Notes: a model not told the origin generated them from the letters alone. Positions 8,204 through 18,068 are shown, counted from the stretch's first letter. The stretch: 64,000 nucleotides of DNA from Pseudomonadales bacterium (GCA_024234365.1 JACKOK010000002.1:310001-374000); one strand, 5' to 3'. Made by a program: numbers and translations.

Positions 8204-8964
8204 GTCAGTGAATAGATGAGGTAGTTGATGCCAAGCTGATAGGCCAGGTTGGCGAATCGCGTCGGGTAGCGCGGGTCGTAGGTGTGCTCCCAGCCGTCCC
8301 CCATGTCCGAGTTCCAGTTGATCAGCACCATGACCCTGCCGGAATCATCAACGATGGCATGGTTGCTCGCCCGGTCCACATCCTGCTCGGGGTAATTTTC
8401 CGGATTGCCGATGACGGGAATCATCTGCGGGCCGTCGATATCGTAATAGCTGCGGAAAATTTCATGCCCGGGATCGAGTTCGATAATCTCGCGATCGGGG
8501 AATACATCGGAAAATGCCCGGTAGAAATTATTCCACTGGCGTGTGCCCCAGAAATCGTCGATCAGCAGAAAACCGCCCCGCAGCAGATACTCCCGCATAT
8601 TGGTCTTTTCTTTTTCGCTGAAGAGCGGGCCACCATTGCGCCCCATCTCCAGCGCATAAATAAACGGATAGTTGAAAATTCGGTCATCGTCCAGGCGCAG
8701 CACAATGGGGTCCTTCATGACGCGGACATTGCTCAGGCGGGAGACGCCGCGCAGGAAGTTGGTATCCGAGCTGGGAAAGTCGGTTCGCCAGGTGCCGTAG
8801 CCAAAACCGTCATCATAGTAATTGTCATACTGCAGCCGCACAAAGGCGAACTCGCCGGCAGTGTCCTGCACCTCCTCCGTGAACGGATCCAGCAGGGGTT
8901 GCGCCATCAGGCGCAGGGGGAGGCAGAGGGCAAGCGTCAGGATAATGGAGGCGGTTCTGCGCAT
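8197..8964 (-). CDS. DUF4159 domain exported protein
   Basis: A 255-residue protein with a signal peptide (cleavage near LMAQ at about residue 21) and a DUF4159 domain covering nearly all the rest. Supporting segments are FAFVRLQYDN, LRGGFLLIDDFWG and the closing YQLGINYLIYSLTH. DUF4159 resembles the glutamine-amidotransferase-like fold that often ends longer exported N-terminal-TM proteins; here it stands alone. No enzymatic role is established. The start lacks a clear ribosome site. Confidence 0.75.
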   Translation of the reverse strand: MRRTASIILTLALCLPLRLMAQPLLDPFTEEVQDTAGEFAFVRLQYDNYYDDGFGYGTWRTDFPSSDTNFLRGVSRLSNVRVMKDPIVLRLDDDRIFNYPFIYALEMGRNGGPLFSEKEKTNMREYLLRGGFLLIDDFWGTRQWNNFYRAFSDVFPDREIIELDPGHEIFRSYYDIDGPQMIPVIGNPENYPEQDVDRASNHAIVDDSGRVMVLINWNSDMGDGWEHTYDPRYPTRFANLAYQLGINYLIYSLTH

Positions 8965-9191
8965 TGTGAGGATGTCCCACCGAGTCCCTGTCAGTAGATA
9001 AATAGAGGGTCTAAGCTACCCTGCACCTATGGTATTTGCAAGGCGCTGACTTGTGTCGGGCTGAAGGGCGGAGCCGGCGTTTGTGCGGGCATCGTCGGCG
9101 GATGCCTGTCATTGCGGTCAGGAGGATTTGACAGCAATTGGTCAGAATGACAACATGCTGCGCTATTAAGACGCTATCACTGGAGTGCTTC

Positions 9192-9635
9192 ATGGCGCAT
9201 TCTCCCAAACGCAAACTTTTTCTGGACCTTGTGCTGTCACTGTTCCGTCTGAACGGGCTGTTGGTGGCGGAAGGGGATCGCATGGCCGAAGCGCTGGGGC
9301 TGACCAGTGCCCGCTGGAAGGTGATCGGCGTGGTGGCCCTTGCCCATTCGGGCGTGACGGTGCCGGGAATAGCAAGAGCTTTGGGGCAGTCCCGACAGGC
9401 GGTGCAGCGGATTACGGACGTTATGGAGCGCGATGGTCTGCTGCGTTATGAGAATAATCCCGAACACAGGCGTTCGGTGCTGGTATGTCTGACCGATCGT
9501 GGGCAGGAGGTCTACACGGCACTGCGTGCGGTGCAGGATCCCTGGGCCATCGACAATACCGAAGATGTTCCCCTGGAAGAGCTTGAAACCGGATTGCAGC
9601 TGGTCCGGCGGCTGATTTACAAGTTCGATCGCTAG
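9192..9635 (+). CDS. MarR-family transcriptional regulator
   Basis: A 147-residue winged-helix protein. The recognition region is ALAHSGVTVPGIARALGQSRQAVQRITDVMERDGLL, followed by the wing with YENNPEHRRSVLVCLTDRG, both classic MarR features. I start at 9192 because GGAG lies 6 bases upstream. MarR proteins are dimeric repressors released by small ligands; the ligand is unknown. The upstream divergent gene is the DUF4159 protein at 8964, with 227 bp between them that probably hold its own operator. The gene for NAD(P)HX repair follows 41 bp later. Confidence 0.85.
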   Translation: MAHSPKRKLFLDLVLSLFRLNGLLVAEGDRMAEALGLTSARWKVIGVVALAHSGVTVPGIARALGQSRQAVQRITDVMERDGLLRYENNPEHRRSVLVCLTDRGQEVYTALRAVQDPWAIDNTEDVPLEELETGLQLVRRLIYKFDR

Positions 9636-9676
9636 CGTCATGTATCTGTCAAGCCGATAGCGGCAGGAAGGCACCC

Positions 9677-11278
9677 GTGTCCAGGCACAATTCCCAGTCT
9701 CATCTCCCCCGTCAACTCTATACTGCGCAGCAGGTGCGTGAGCTCGATCGGCTGATCATCGAGCAATTGCCGATTGCGTCACTGAAACTGATGCGCCGGG
9801 CAGCTTCTGTCGTGTTCAGCGCCATTTGTCAGCGCTGGCCCCAGTTACGGCGTCTGGTGGTTTTCACGGGAGCAGGCAATAACGGGGGCGATGGCTATTA
9901 TGTCGCGATGCTGGCAGCCGCCGAGGGCATCAAGGTGCAGGTGTTGGAATGCGCTGAGCCGGAGCGCTTGCGCGACGATGCGGCGAGTGCGCGCATACAG
10001 GCGCTTGCTGCGGGGGTATCCTGTCGTCCCTGCGATGTGCTGCAGGAGCTGCTCAGCGCCCGGTTCCCGCAGGATACTGTGCTGGTGGATGCGATTCTCG
10101 GTACGGGTTTCAAGGGGCCGTTGCGCAGCGCTCATGAGTCGGTGATCGAATGGATGAACGGAGCGGGTCTGCCAGTCGTTGCCGTGGATGTCCCCTCGGG
10201 CGTGAACTGTGATACGGGCTATGTGGGCAGTATTGCCGTGCAGGCCAGCATGACGGTCTGTCTGGTGGGTTTGAAGCAGGGGTTGTTTACCGGCAAGGCG
10301 CCGGATCACACCGGGGAGATTGTGTTTCATGACCTGGGCATGCCGGAATTGGTAAAGAAAAGTGAGCAGGCGCGCTCCCCTGCCAGTAGCCGGCTCGATG
10401 TGTACGCGATTTCCGCGTGTCTCCCGCCACGCCCTGCTACCGCCCATAAGGGCCTGTGTGGCAATGTGCTGGTGGTGGGGGGCGATCTGGGCTATGGCGG
10501 AGCGGCGCTGATGGCGGCCGAGGCTGCGGCCAGAGCCGGGGCCGGCACCGTGGCATTGCTGACCCGCAGCCAGCATGTGACGGCGGCCCTGACCCGGCGT
10601 CCGGAAATCATGGTGCGTGGTGTTGATGAACCGGATGGGCATGGTTCGGAGCAGTTACTGGCCTTGATGCAGAGGGCCAGAGTAATCGTGCTTGGGCCAG
10701 GCCTGGGGCATTCCAGCTGGTCTCATTCCCTGCTGCGGCAGGTGCTGGAGTTTGCAGGCGCTCACTTGCCGGTGGTGCTGGATGCCGATGCACTGAACCT
10801 GTTGGCCGAATATGCGGCCCAGGGGGATGGATTGGACTTTGTCATGCCTGCAGGCTCTTCCCAATGGGTGCTCACGCCCCATCCCGGTGAGGCAGCGCGT
10901 CTGTTGGAGAGCGCTGTCGCGCAGGTGGAGGCGGATCGTTTTGCGGCGGCGGCTGCGCTACAGTCCCGCTGGGGAGGCGCTGTCGTCCTCAAGGGAGCCG
11001 GCAGTGTGCTGTGTACGCAACACGAGCTTACTGGCAGCGCGCTCCTGGAGGTGTGCACGGAGGGTAATCCGGGCATGGCCAGTGGTGGCATGGGGGATGT
11101 GCTGGCCGGGTTGATCGGAGGATTGCTTGCCCAGGGCTTGTCCCCTGCGCAGGCACTGCGCTGTGGCGTGTGTATTCATGGTGAAGCAGCCGATATGGCT
11201 GCTGCGGAGAACGGCGAGCGCGGCCTGCTGGCCACTGACCTGATGCTGCCGATTCAAGCCCAGGTCAACCGTTTGTGA
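9677..11278 (+). CDS. nnr: Bifunctional NAD(P)H-hydrate epimerase / ADP-dependent dehydratase
   Basis: A 533-residue two-domain protein. The N-terminal YjeF_N/NnrE epimerase contains TGAGNNGGDGYYVA (64-77) and VDAILGTGF. The C-terminal ribokinase-like NnrD dehydratase contains VLDADALNLL, TPHPGEAARLL and a GNPGMASGGMGDVLAG nucleotide site. Together they repair hydrated NADH and NADPH. The length matches E. coli YjeF/Nnr (515). It starts with GTG, supported by AGGAAGG upstream. It leads the block tsaE-amidase-mutL-miaA-hfq, the same order as yjeF in E. coli. Confidence 0.95.
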   Translation: MSRHNSQSHLPRQLYTAQQVRELDRLIIEQLPIASLKLMRRAASVVFSAICQRWPQLRRLVVFTGAGNNGGDGYYVAMLAAAEGIKVQVLECAEPERLRDDAASARIQALAAGVSCRPCDVLQELLSARFPQDTVLVDAILGTGFKGPLRSAHESVIEWMNGAGLPVVAVDVPSGVNCDTGYVGSIAVQASMTVCLVGLKQGLFTGKAPDHTGEIVFHDLGMPELVKKSEQARSPASSRLDVYAISACLPPRPATAHKGLCGNVLVVGGDLGYGGAALMAAEAAARAGAGTVALLTRSQHVTAALTRRPEIMVRGVDEPDGHGSEQLLALMQRARVIVLGPGLGHSSWSHSLLRQVLEFAGAHLPVVLDADALNLLAEYAAQGDGLDFVMPAGSSQWVLTPHPGEAARLLESAVAQVEADRFAAAAALQSRWGGAVVLKGAGSVLCTQHELTGSALLEVCTEGNPGMASGGMGDVLAGLIGGLLAQGLSPAQALRCGVCIHGEAADMAAAENGERGLLATDLMLPIQAQVNRL

Positions 11279-11309
11279 GAGCCTGCGTTGAACGGGGTGC
11301 GAGAAGGAA

Positions 11310-11843
11310 ATGAAAACGACTATGGCCATGTCTGATGTTTATCTGGCAGATGAAGCGGCAACCGAGGCTTTTGGACGACTTCTGGCCCGGGCGACCCTGT
11401 CGCCTGAGCGGCCGGGGGCAAGCCTGGGCGGACGCATTTTTCTGCACGGGGATCTGGGGGCAGGCAAGACCACGCTGAGCCGGGGGGTGCTGAGGGAGTA
11501 TGGGCACACCGGCCCGGTGAAGAGCCCCACCTATACACTGGTGGAACCGTATGAAATGAACGCTTGCTCGCTTTATCATTTCGATCTGTATCGTCTGGAA
11601 GATCCGGAAGAGGTTGAATTTCTTGGGGTTTTCGACTATTTTGACAGGGGAAATGTGTGCCTGGTTGAATGGGCCGAACGCGGAGCGGGATTTCTTCCGG
11701 CTCCGGATCTGGAATTGACACTGACAAACGAGGGCGTGGGTCGCCGGATTGCCTGGACTGCCTGCTCCGCTCATGGCGAGCACATTGCTCAGCGACTATC
11801 GGACTCCATGGCGTCACTGAACAGCGGAATGAATGTGCGATGA
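11310..11843 (+). CDS. tsaE: tRNA t6A synthesis ATPase TsaE
   Basis: A 177-residue P-loop protein with Walker A GDLGAGKTTL (47-56), SPTYTLVEPY and the YHFDLYRLEDPEEVEFLG and CLVEWAERG motifs that define TsaE (YjeE). It works with TsaB, TsaC and TsaD to make N6-threonylcarbamoyl-adenosine at position 37 of ANN-decoding tRNAs. It is slightly longer than E. coli TsaE (153), mostly at the C-terminus. Its stop overlaps the amidase start by 4 bases (ATGA), indicating coupling. Confidence 0.93.
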   Translation: MKTTMAMSDVYLADEAATEAFGRLLARATLSPERPGASLGGRIFLHGDLGAGKTTLSRGVLREYGHTGPVKSPTYTLVEPYEMNACSLYHFDLYRLEDPEEVEFLGVFDYFDRGNVCLVEWAERGAGFLPAPDLELTLTNEGVGRRIAWTACSAHGEHIAQRLSDSMASLNSGMNVR

Positions 11844-13435
11844 CTTTTCTTGACGGCCTGCATACGGCCGTATCCCGGATGCTGCCCCGAATCCCGGCGG
11901 GGCTTTCACGCGGACTCCACGGCGCTCCGGGGGCATGCCTGTTTCTGGTGTCGGCACTGCTGTGCACAGGCACGAGCCATGCTGCAGATGTGCAGGATAT
12001 CCGCCTGTGGCGTGCTCCGGACTATACCCGCATTGTGTTTGACCTGGATCAGCAGGCCCGGTACAGCCTCTTTACCCTGGAGAATCCCTATCGCATCGTG
12101 GTGGACCTGAGTGCTTCGCGGGTCAGTGCGAGCCTGTCGGGTTTTGATTTCAAGAACAGCCCGGTGACGGGGATTCGCAGCGCGCCTCGCAATGGTGACG
12201 ATGTCCGCGTCGTCATCGACCTGAGCAATCAGGTCAACCCCAGCAGCTTTATTCTGGCCGCCAATGGCGAGTTGAAAGACCGTCTGGTGGTGGATCTATA
12301 CGATGTCGGGCGCGCCCCCGCCCTTGCCGAAACCCTGCCTGCTACGCCTGTGAACACCCAGCGAGACATCATCGTGGCCATTGATGCCGGTCATGGTGGC
12401 GAAGACCCGGGGGCGCTTGGCTATGATCGCAAGATACGCGAGAAGGATATTGCGCTGGCGATCGCCCGCGCGATTTACCAGCGTCTGCAATCTGCTCCCG
12501 GTTATCAGCCTGTGCTGATCCGTGATGGGGATTATTCGGTGCAACTGCAGCGCCGTCCGCAGATTGCGCGTCAGAACAGGGCCGATATTTTTCTGTCGAT
12601 CCACGCGGATTCCTTCAGCACTGCCCGGGCCGAAGGGGTGACCATCTATGCCCTGTCGGAACGCATTGCCGAGGATGAAAACTCCCGACGTGTGGCGGAA
12701 AAGGAAAACAGCGCCGATCTGCTGGGAGGGGTGGCCGGTGATACCTCTCTGCGTAACATCGAGGACGACCTCGCCAGAACCCTGCTGGACCTGTCCATGG
12801 CCTGGAGTATCGAGCAGAGTACGGCAGCGGGTTCCTATATTCTCGGCTCCCTGCGCAGTGTTGCCACCCTGCGGCGGGACAAGACCCAGCAGGGAAATCT
12901 CTGGGTTCTGCGCTCTCCCGATATTCCCTCGGTGCTGATTGAAACGGGTTATCTGTCCAATCCCGATGAAGCCCGCAAGCTCAATACATCCGCCTACCAG
13001 CGACGCCTGGCCGATGGCATCGTGCAGGGGGTCATGCGGTATTTTCACGAGCACCCTCCTGAGGACACGCTCATTGCCTGGCAAAAAGAGCAGGGCATCG
13101 AACCGCAGTACGACACGCTGGTGAGTTCGAGCTATACCGTCAAGCGAGGTGACAGTCTGTCGGAAATTGCGCAGCGCCACGGGCTCAGCACGCGGGAGCT
13201 GCGGGAGGCGAATCAGCTCAAGGGGGATGTTATCCGTATCGGGCAGAAACTGACGATTCCGGGGAGCGGAATCAGTTTTGCGCCAGAGCCTGTTGAGCAT
13301 AAAATCGTGCGCGGTGAAACCTTGTCGGGTATTGCCGAACGTTATCGTGTCAGCCTGTCCAGCCTGCGCGCGGCCAACAACCTGCGCAACGATGTCATCA
13401 TGGTGGGCCAGGTGCTGAAGATACCTGCTCCCTGA
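11840..13435 (+). CDS. N-acetylmuramoyl-L-alanine amidase with AMIN and two LysM domains
   Basis: A 531-residue exported cell-wall hydrolase. The signal peptide ends near TSHA (about residue 46, unusually long). An AMIN domain (about 50-150) targets it to the septum. An Amidase_3 zinc domain contains DAGHGGEDPGA, REKDIALA, SIHADSF and the catalytic LIETGYLSN. Two C-terminal LysM repeats bind peptidoglycan. AmiB/AmiC-type enzymes split daughter cells and are activated by EnvC or NlpD. A longer reading frame starts at 11669 inside tsaE, but ATG 11840 overlaps the tsaE stop as ATGA and precedes the signal peptide. E. coli AmiB has no tandem LysM, while Pseudomonas and Vibrio forms do. Confidence 0.92.
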   Translation: MTFLDGLHTAVSRMLPRIPAGLSRGLHGAPGACLFLVSALLCTGTSHAADVQDIRLWRAPDYTRIVFDLDQQARYSLFTLENPYRIVVDLSASRVSASLSGFDFKNSPVTGIRSAPRNGDDVRVVIDLSNQVNPSSFILAANGELKDRLVVDLYDVGRAPALAETLPATPVNTQRDIIVAIDAGHGGEDPGALGYDRKIREKDIALAIARAIYQRLQSAPGYQPVLIRDGDYSVQLQRRPQIARQNRADIFLSIHADSFSTARAEGVTIYALSERIAEDENSRRVAEKENSADLLGGVAGDTSLRNIEDDLARTLLDLSMAWSIEQSTAAGSYILGSLRSVATLRRDKTQQGNLWVLRSPDIPSVLIETGYLSNPDEARKLNTSAYQRRLADGIVQGVMRYFHEHPPEDTLIAWQKEQGIEPQYDTLVSSSYTVKRGDSLSEIAQRHGLSTRELREANQLKGDVIRIGQKLTIPGSGISFAPEPVEHKIVRGETLSGIAERYRVSLSSLRAANNLRNDVIMVGQVLKIPAP

Positions 13436-13470
13436 ACCCACGAATCCGGCCCTTTGGCCATAGAACTCAC

Positions 13471-15318
13471 ATGAAGCGCATTGCATTGCTCAGCCAGCGA
13501 CTGGCGAACCAGATTGCCGCCGGAGAGGTGGTCGAACGCCCGGCATCTGTCGTCAAGGAGCTGCTGGAAAACAGCCTGGACGCGGGTGCTGATCGCATCG
13601 AAATCGATGTCGAACAAGGGGGCGCCAAGCTCATTCGTATCCGCGATAACGGCAGCGGTATCGACAGGGAGGATCTTGGGCTCGCCTTGAGTCGTCATGC
13701 TACCAGCAAGATTGCCAATCTCGATGATCTGGAGAATATCGCCAGCCTGGGGTTTCGTGGCGAGGCGCTGGCCAGTATCTGCTCGGTCTCCCGCCTGGAG
13801 CTGGTGTCACGGGCAGCCAATGCGGCCGAGGACAGTGCCTGGCGGGTGCAGGCACAGGGGCAGGAGATGCACACAGATATCAGCCCTGCCGCACATCCAC
13901 AGGGGACCACGGTGGAAGTGCGCGACCTGTTCTTCAATACCCCGGCGCGGCGTAAATTCCTGCGCACGGAAAAGACCGAATTCGACCGCCTGGAAGAGGT
14001 GGTGAAGCGTCTGGCGCTCAGCCGCTTCGACGTCAGTTTCCAGCTGCGCCATAACCAGCGCAGCATTCATCATCTGCAGGCGGCAAGAACAGAACAGGAG
14101 AAGCAGCGCCGCGTTGCCCTGGTGTGTGGGCCCGCCTTTGTGGAGAACTCCGTTCGCATTGATATCGAGGCCTCCGGCCTGCGCCTGTGGGGTTGGGTCA
14201 GCCAGCCCACTTTCTCGCGCAGCCAGGCAGACCTGCAGTATTTCTATGTGAACGGCCGCATCATCCGCGACAAGCTGATCAGCCATGCCGTTCGTCAGGC
14301 CTACCAGGATGTGCTGTTTCATGGCCGCCATCCGGCATTTGTGTTGTACCTGGAACTTCAGCCCGCTCTCGTCGATGTCAATGTACACCCGACCAAACAC
14401 GAAGTCCGTTTCCGCGATGGCAGGCTCGTGCACGATTTCCTCTTCCGTGCCCTGCACAAGGCCCTGGCCGATGTGCGTCCCGAGGACAAACTCGCCATGC
14501 AGGTGAGCCGGGACGAAGGGCGCGTGGATCCCGAGACCGGAGAATACCTGCCACCATCAACCGGAAGCGCGGCGGGGGAGTTTGGCGGCCAGGAGCACAT
14601 TCGCTTTTCACCGCTTTCCTACGGCGGTGGTGGGAGTGCTTACTCACGCCCTGTGAGCGACAGTGCGGGAGTCTCTGCAAACCATATTGCCGAACAGATC
14701 AGTGCTTACGCCGAGTTGGCAAAAGATGAGGAAGTGCCCCCTTTGGGTTACGCGATTGCGCAGCTCCACGGGATATATATTCTGGCCCAGAATCGTGCGG
14801 GACTGGTGATTGTCGATATGCATGCTGCGCACGAGCGGATCACCTATGAGCGCATGAAGGCGGCGGTTCTCAGTGAGGGGATTCGTGCGCAGCCCCTGCT
14901 GGTTCCTCTGTCCATCGCGGTCAGTCAGGCCGAGGCCGACTGTGCGGAGCAGCAGGCCGCAGGGCTGTTCGAACTGGGGCTGGGTATCGAACGGGTGGCC
15001 AGCGAATCCATCCTGGTCAGGCAGGTGCCGGTGATACTCGCCTCCGCAGATATTGAACAACTGGTTCGCGATGTGCTGGCCGATGTGCGCGAACACGGCA
15101 GCAGTGAACGCATTCGCAATTATCAGGATGAGTTGCTGGGAACGATGGCCTGCCATGGCTCGGTGCGTGCCAACCGGCAATTGACGATTCCCGAGATGAA
15201 TGCCCTGCTGCGCGACATGGAGCAAACCGAGCGCAGTGGCCAGTGCAATCACGGTCGTCCCACCTGGGTGCTGCAGAGCATTGAACAGCTGGACAAACTG
15301 TTTCTGCGTGGGCAGTAG
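13471..15318 (+). CDS. mutL: DNA mismatch repair protein MutL
   Basis: A 615-residue GHKL ATPase. The N-terminal motifs are complete: IAAGEVVERPASVVKELLENS, RIRDNGSGI, and SLGFRGEALASI. The C-terminal domain holds DMHAAHERITYE (from residue 449), which fits the metal-binding endonuclease pattern DQHA-x2-E-x4-E except for Met in place of Gln. It also has CHGSVRA and CNHGRP, the other motifs of nicking MutL proteins. This suggests a MutL that makes the strand nick itself, as in bacteria without MutH. It sits between the amidase and miaA as in E. coli. Confidence 0.95.
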   Translation: MKRIALLSQRLANQIAAGEVVERPASVVKELLENSLDAGADRIEIDVEQGGAKLIRIRDNGSGIDREDLGLALSRHATSKIANLDDLENIASLGFRGEALASICSVSRLELVSRAANAAEDSAWRVQAQGQEMHTDISPAAHPQGTTVEVRDLFFNTPARRKFLRTEKTEFDRLEEVVKRLALSRFDVSFQLRHNQRSIHHLQAARTEQEKQRRVALVCGPAFVENSVRIDIEASGLRLWGWVSQPTFSRSQADLQYFYVNGRIIRDKLISHAVRQAYQDVLFHGRHPAFVLYLELQPALVDVNVHPTKHEVRFRDGRLVHDFLFRALHKALADVRPEDKLAMQVSRDEGRVDPETGEYLPPSTGSAAGEFGGQEHIRFSPLSYGGGGSAYSRPVSDSAGVSANHIAEQISAYAELAKDEEVPPLGYAIAQLHGIYILAQNRAGLVIVDMHAAHERITYERMKAAVLSEGIRAQPLLVPLSIAVSQAEADCAEQQAAGLFELGLGIERVASESILVRQVPVILASADIEQLVRDVLADVREHGSSERIRNYQDELLGTMACHGSVRANRQLTIPEMNALLRDMEQTERSGQCNHGRPTWVLQSIEQLDKLFLRGQ

Positions 15319-15327
15319 GAGAGTGGC

Positions 15328-16302
15328 GTGAATAGCGGACATCCTGTTGCACACGGTGCGCAGCGGCCACCGGCAATCTGCTTGCTCGGGCCCACGGCGG
15401 CGGGCAAAACCGATCTGGCCGTGCAGATCGTGCAGCGCTTTCCCTGCGACATCATCAGTGTGGATTCAGCACAGATTTACCGGGAGATGGATATCGGCAC
15501 CGGCAAGCCGGATGCGGCTACCCTCGCCAGGGCGCCACATCGCCTGATTGATTTTCTGGACCCGGCGCAGGCCTATTCGGCCTCCCGCTTCCGCGAAGAT
15601 GCGCTGCGTGAGATGCAGCAGATTCATGCGGCGGGTCGCATCCCCCTGTTGGTAGGCGGGACCATGCTCTATTTTCGTGCATTGCGCGATGGGCTTGCCG
15701 ATATGCCGGCATCGGACGAAGGGGTGCGCCAGCGCATTCTGCTGACCGCTGAGAAGGAGGGCTGGGCAGCGGTGCATGCCCAGCTTGCGCAGGTGGACCC
15801 GGAGTCGGCGGCGCGCATTCATCCCAATGATCCGCAGCGTCTGCAGCGTGCCCTGGAAATTTACCTGGTTTCCGGCGAAACCATGTCGGCCTTCCATCGA
15901 CGGGAAATGCGCCAGCAGGCACGTGACTCCCTGCCCTTTACTCTGCATTTTTTCGCGCTGCAACCGGATGATCGCGCCGTCCTGCATGACAGGATTGCAC
16001 GGCGTTTCCGTGGCATGCTTGAGCAGGGGTTGGTGGCGGAAGTTGAGCGGCTGTATGCGCGCGGGGATTTGAATCTGGGCATGCCCTCCATGAGGGCGGT
16101 AGGTTATCGTCAGGTCTGGCGCCATATCGCGGGCGAATTGAGCTTTGATGCGATGGTGGAACAGGGTATTATTGCCACGCGACAACTGGCGAAGAGACAG
16201 ATTACCTGGATGCGCAGTTGGGACAATCTGCACAGTTTTAACAGCGAAGATCCCGAAACTCAGAGTTTGCTATTGAATTTGATCGACGGGATCGCAATAT
16301 AG
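15328..16302 (+). CDS. miaA: tRNA dimethylallyltransferase MiaA
   Basis: A 324-residue enzyme transferring dimethylallyl to the N6 of A37 in tRNAs reading UNN codons. It shows the P-loop GPTAAGKTDLA, SVDSAQIYR, the DP-x-x-x-YSASRFREDA segment, PLLVGGTMLYFRAL and RQLAKRQITWMR near the end, all standard for MiaA. It starts with GTG, with AGGAG 7 bases upstream, 9 bp after mutL, so it is translated in the same operon. Confidence 0.95.
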   Translation: MNSGHPVAHGAQRPPAICLLGPTAAGKTDLAVQIVQRFPCDIISVDSAQIYREMDIGTGKPDAATLARAPHRLIDFLDPAQAYSASRFREDALREMQQIHAAGRIPLLVGGTMLYFRALRDGLADMPASDEGVRQRILLTAEKEGWAAVHAQLAQVDPESAARIHPNDPQRLQRALEIYLVSGETMSAFHRREMRQQARDSLPFTLHFFALQPDDRAVLHDRIARRFRGMLEQGLVAEVERLYARGDLNLGMPSMRAVGYRQVWRHIAGELSFDAMVEQGIIATRQLAKRQITWMRSWDNLHSFNSEDPETQSLLLNLIDGIAI

Positions 16303-16364
16303 AGCGTGTTTGGACACATACGCTGGGAACATCCAGCCCACACTAATGGTTAAGGAGAAAGTAA

Positions 16365-16637
16365 ATGTCAAAAGGGCATTCCTTACAAGACCCTTTCTTG
16401 AACGTGCTTCGCAAGGAGCGTATTCCGGTTTCCATCTACCTGGTTAGCGGTATCAAGCTGCAGGGGCAAATTGAGTCATTCGATCAATTTGTCATTCTGC
16501 TCAAGAGCGCGGTCAACCAGATGGTGTACAAGCACGCTATTTCCACCGTCGTGCCCGCGCGCTCCGTCAAGATCCCGACCCAGGGCGCGGCGGACTCTGC
16601 TGCGGACGAAGAAGACGGCACCGGGAATGTCGCCTGA
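16365..16637 (+). CDS. hfq: RNA chaperone Hfq
   Basis: A 90-residue Sm-like protein. The N-terminus KGHSLQDPFLNVLRKERIPV and the Sm2 motif YKHAISTVVP are diagnostic. Hfq forms a hexameric ring that pairs small RNAs with mRNA targets. The acidic C-terminal tail is short (about 20 residues). An AAGGAG ribosome site precedes the ATG, and 62 bp separate it from miaA, enough for its own promoter as known in E. coli. Confidence 0.97.
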   Translation: MSKGHSLQDPFLNVLRKERIPVSIYLVSGIKLQGQIESFDQFVILLKSAVNQMVYKHAISTVVPARSVKIPTQGAADSAADEEDGTGNVA

Positions 16638-16651
16638 TTTGAGGTTCCTTC

Positions 16652-17944
16652 TTGTTCTTTGACAGACCTGATGGCGGTGAAACCGCAGTCCTTGTGCATA
16701 TTGATCTGGAGTCAGAGCAGGAGCAGGAGGACCCTCAAGAGTTTGAGGAATTGGTGCTCTCGGCCGGAGCCGTTCCGGCCATCTATATCAAAGGCAGTCG
16801 CAAGAGTCCGGATGCCGGTCACTTTGTTGGTGCTGGCAAACTGGAGGAGATCGAGGCGGCGGTTCGTGAGCACCAGGCAGAGGTGGTTATCTTCAATCAT
16901 TCCCTCAGCCCCAGCCAGGAACGTAACCTGGAAAAGCGGCTTTCCTGCCGGGTGCTTGACCGCACCGGGCTGATTCTGGATATCTTTGCCCAGCGCGCAC
17001 GCAGCTATGAAGGGCGTCTTCAGGTCGAGCTGGCGCAGCTTGAACACACCATTACCCGCTTGAAGCGCGGCTGGACACACCTGGATCGCCAGAAGGGCGG
17101 TATCGGCCTGCGCGGCGCCGGTGAAACCCAGCTTGAGATGGACCAGCGCATGATCCGTCAGCGCATCAAAGGCATCAATGCGGCGCTGGTGAAGGTGCGC
17201 AGCCAGCGTGATCAGGGGCGCCGTGCGCGCAAACGGGCAGACATTCCCACCCTCTCGCTGGTGGGCTACACCAATGCCGGCAAATCCTCGCTTTTCAATG
17301 CCCTGTGCGGCGAGCAGACCTATGCCGCCGATCAACTCTTCGCGACGCTGGATTCGACGCTGCGGCGCATCGATCTGCCCAATTTCGGCCCGGCTATCCT
17401 GGCCGACACCGTGGGCTTCATCAGTCATCTGCCCCATAAACTCGTGGCGGCTTTCCGGGCCACCCTGGAGGAGACGGTACAGGCGAGCCTGCTTCTTCAT
17501 GTCATCGATGTGGCCAACGAGAATCATGAAACCCTGACGGAGCATGTGGAGGAGGTGCTGGCCGAGATCGGTGCCGACGAAGTGCCCACCTTGCGGGTAT
17601 GCAACAAGATTGACATGCTGGACGATCGCCAGCCCGCGATTGAGCGGGATCAGTCCGGGCGGCCTGTGCGGGTATGGGTTTCTGCCCGTACCGGCGCGGG
17701 GCTGGATCTGTTGCTGAGCGCAATCAGCGAATTGCTCGGTCATGATGTCGTGGAGCGCAGTCTGCGCCTGCGCCCGGAACAGGGGCGTTTGCGGGCGCGA
17801 TTGTATGCCCGTGGTGCCGTGCGCCAGGAGAGGCTCGATGACGAGGGGCTGCTGTGCCTGGACATCCGGCTGCCACGGCACGACCTGGACCGGATACTCG
17901 TGGATGAAGGTATCAGTCCCGGCAAGTTGTCTGCGGGGCTTTAG
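16652..17944 (+). CDS. hflX: Ribosome-associated GTPase HflX
   Basis: A 430-residue GTPase. The N-terminal nucleotide-binding domain (VHIDLES to ERNLEKR) is followed by the linker with GIGLRGAGETQLEMDQR and an Obg-type G domain with G1 GYTNAGKSSLFN, G3 DTVGFI and G4 NKID. HflX splits stalled 70S ribosomes after heat stress. I accept the TTG start at 16652: GAGG lies 7 bases before it, and the resulting MFFDRPDGGE matches the conserved HflX N-terminus. It lies 14 bp after hfq, as in enterobacteria. Confidence 0.95.
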   Translation: MFFDRPDGGETAVLVHIDLESEQEQEDPQEFEELVLSAGAVPAIYIKGSRKSPDAGHFVGAGKLEEIEAAVREHQAEVVIFNHSLSPSQERNLEKRLSCRVLDRTGLILDIFAQRARSYEGRLQVELAQLEHTITRLKRGWTHLDRQKGGIGLRGAGETQLEMDQRMIRQRIKGINAALVKVRSQRDQGRRARKRADIPTLSLVGYTNAGKSSLFNALCGEQTYAADQLFATLDSTLRRIDLPNFGPAILADTVGFISHLPHKLVAAFRATLEETVQASLLLHVIDVANENHETLTEHVEEVLAEIGADEVPTLRVCNKIDMLDDRQPAIERDQSGRPVRVWVSARTGAGLDLLLSAISELLGHDVVERSLRLRPEQGRLRARLYARGAVRQERLDDEGLLCLDIRLPRHDLDRILVDEGISPGKLSAGL

Positions 17945-18068
17945 TCTGGTAATTCCCGTGGTTCCGCAAAGGGGTAAGCGCGCAGCTTGCCCAGGCAAAA
18001 AGCTGGGTTAATCAGCAATAATTCGTTAAAATCACCCCCCGTATTTTGACTGGGGTATGGAGAAGCCG

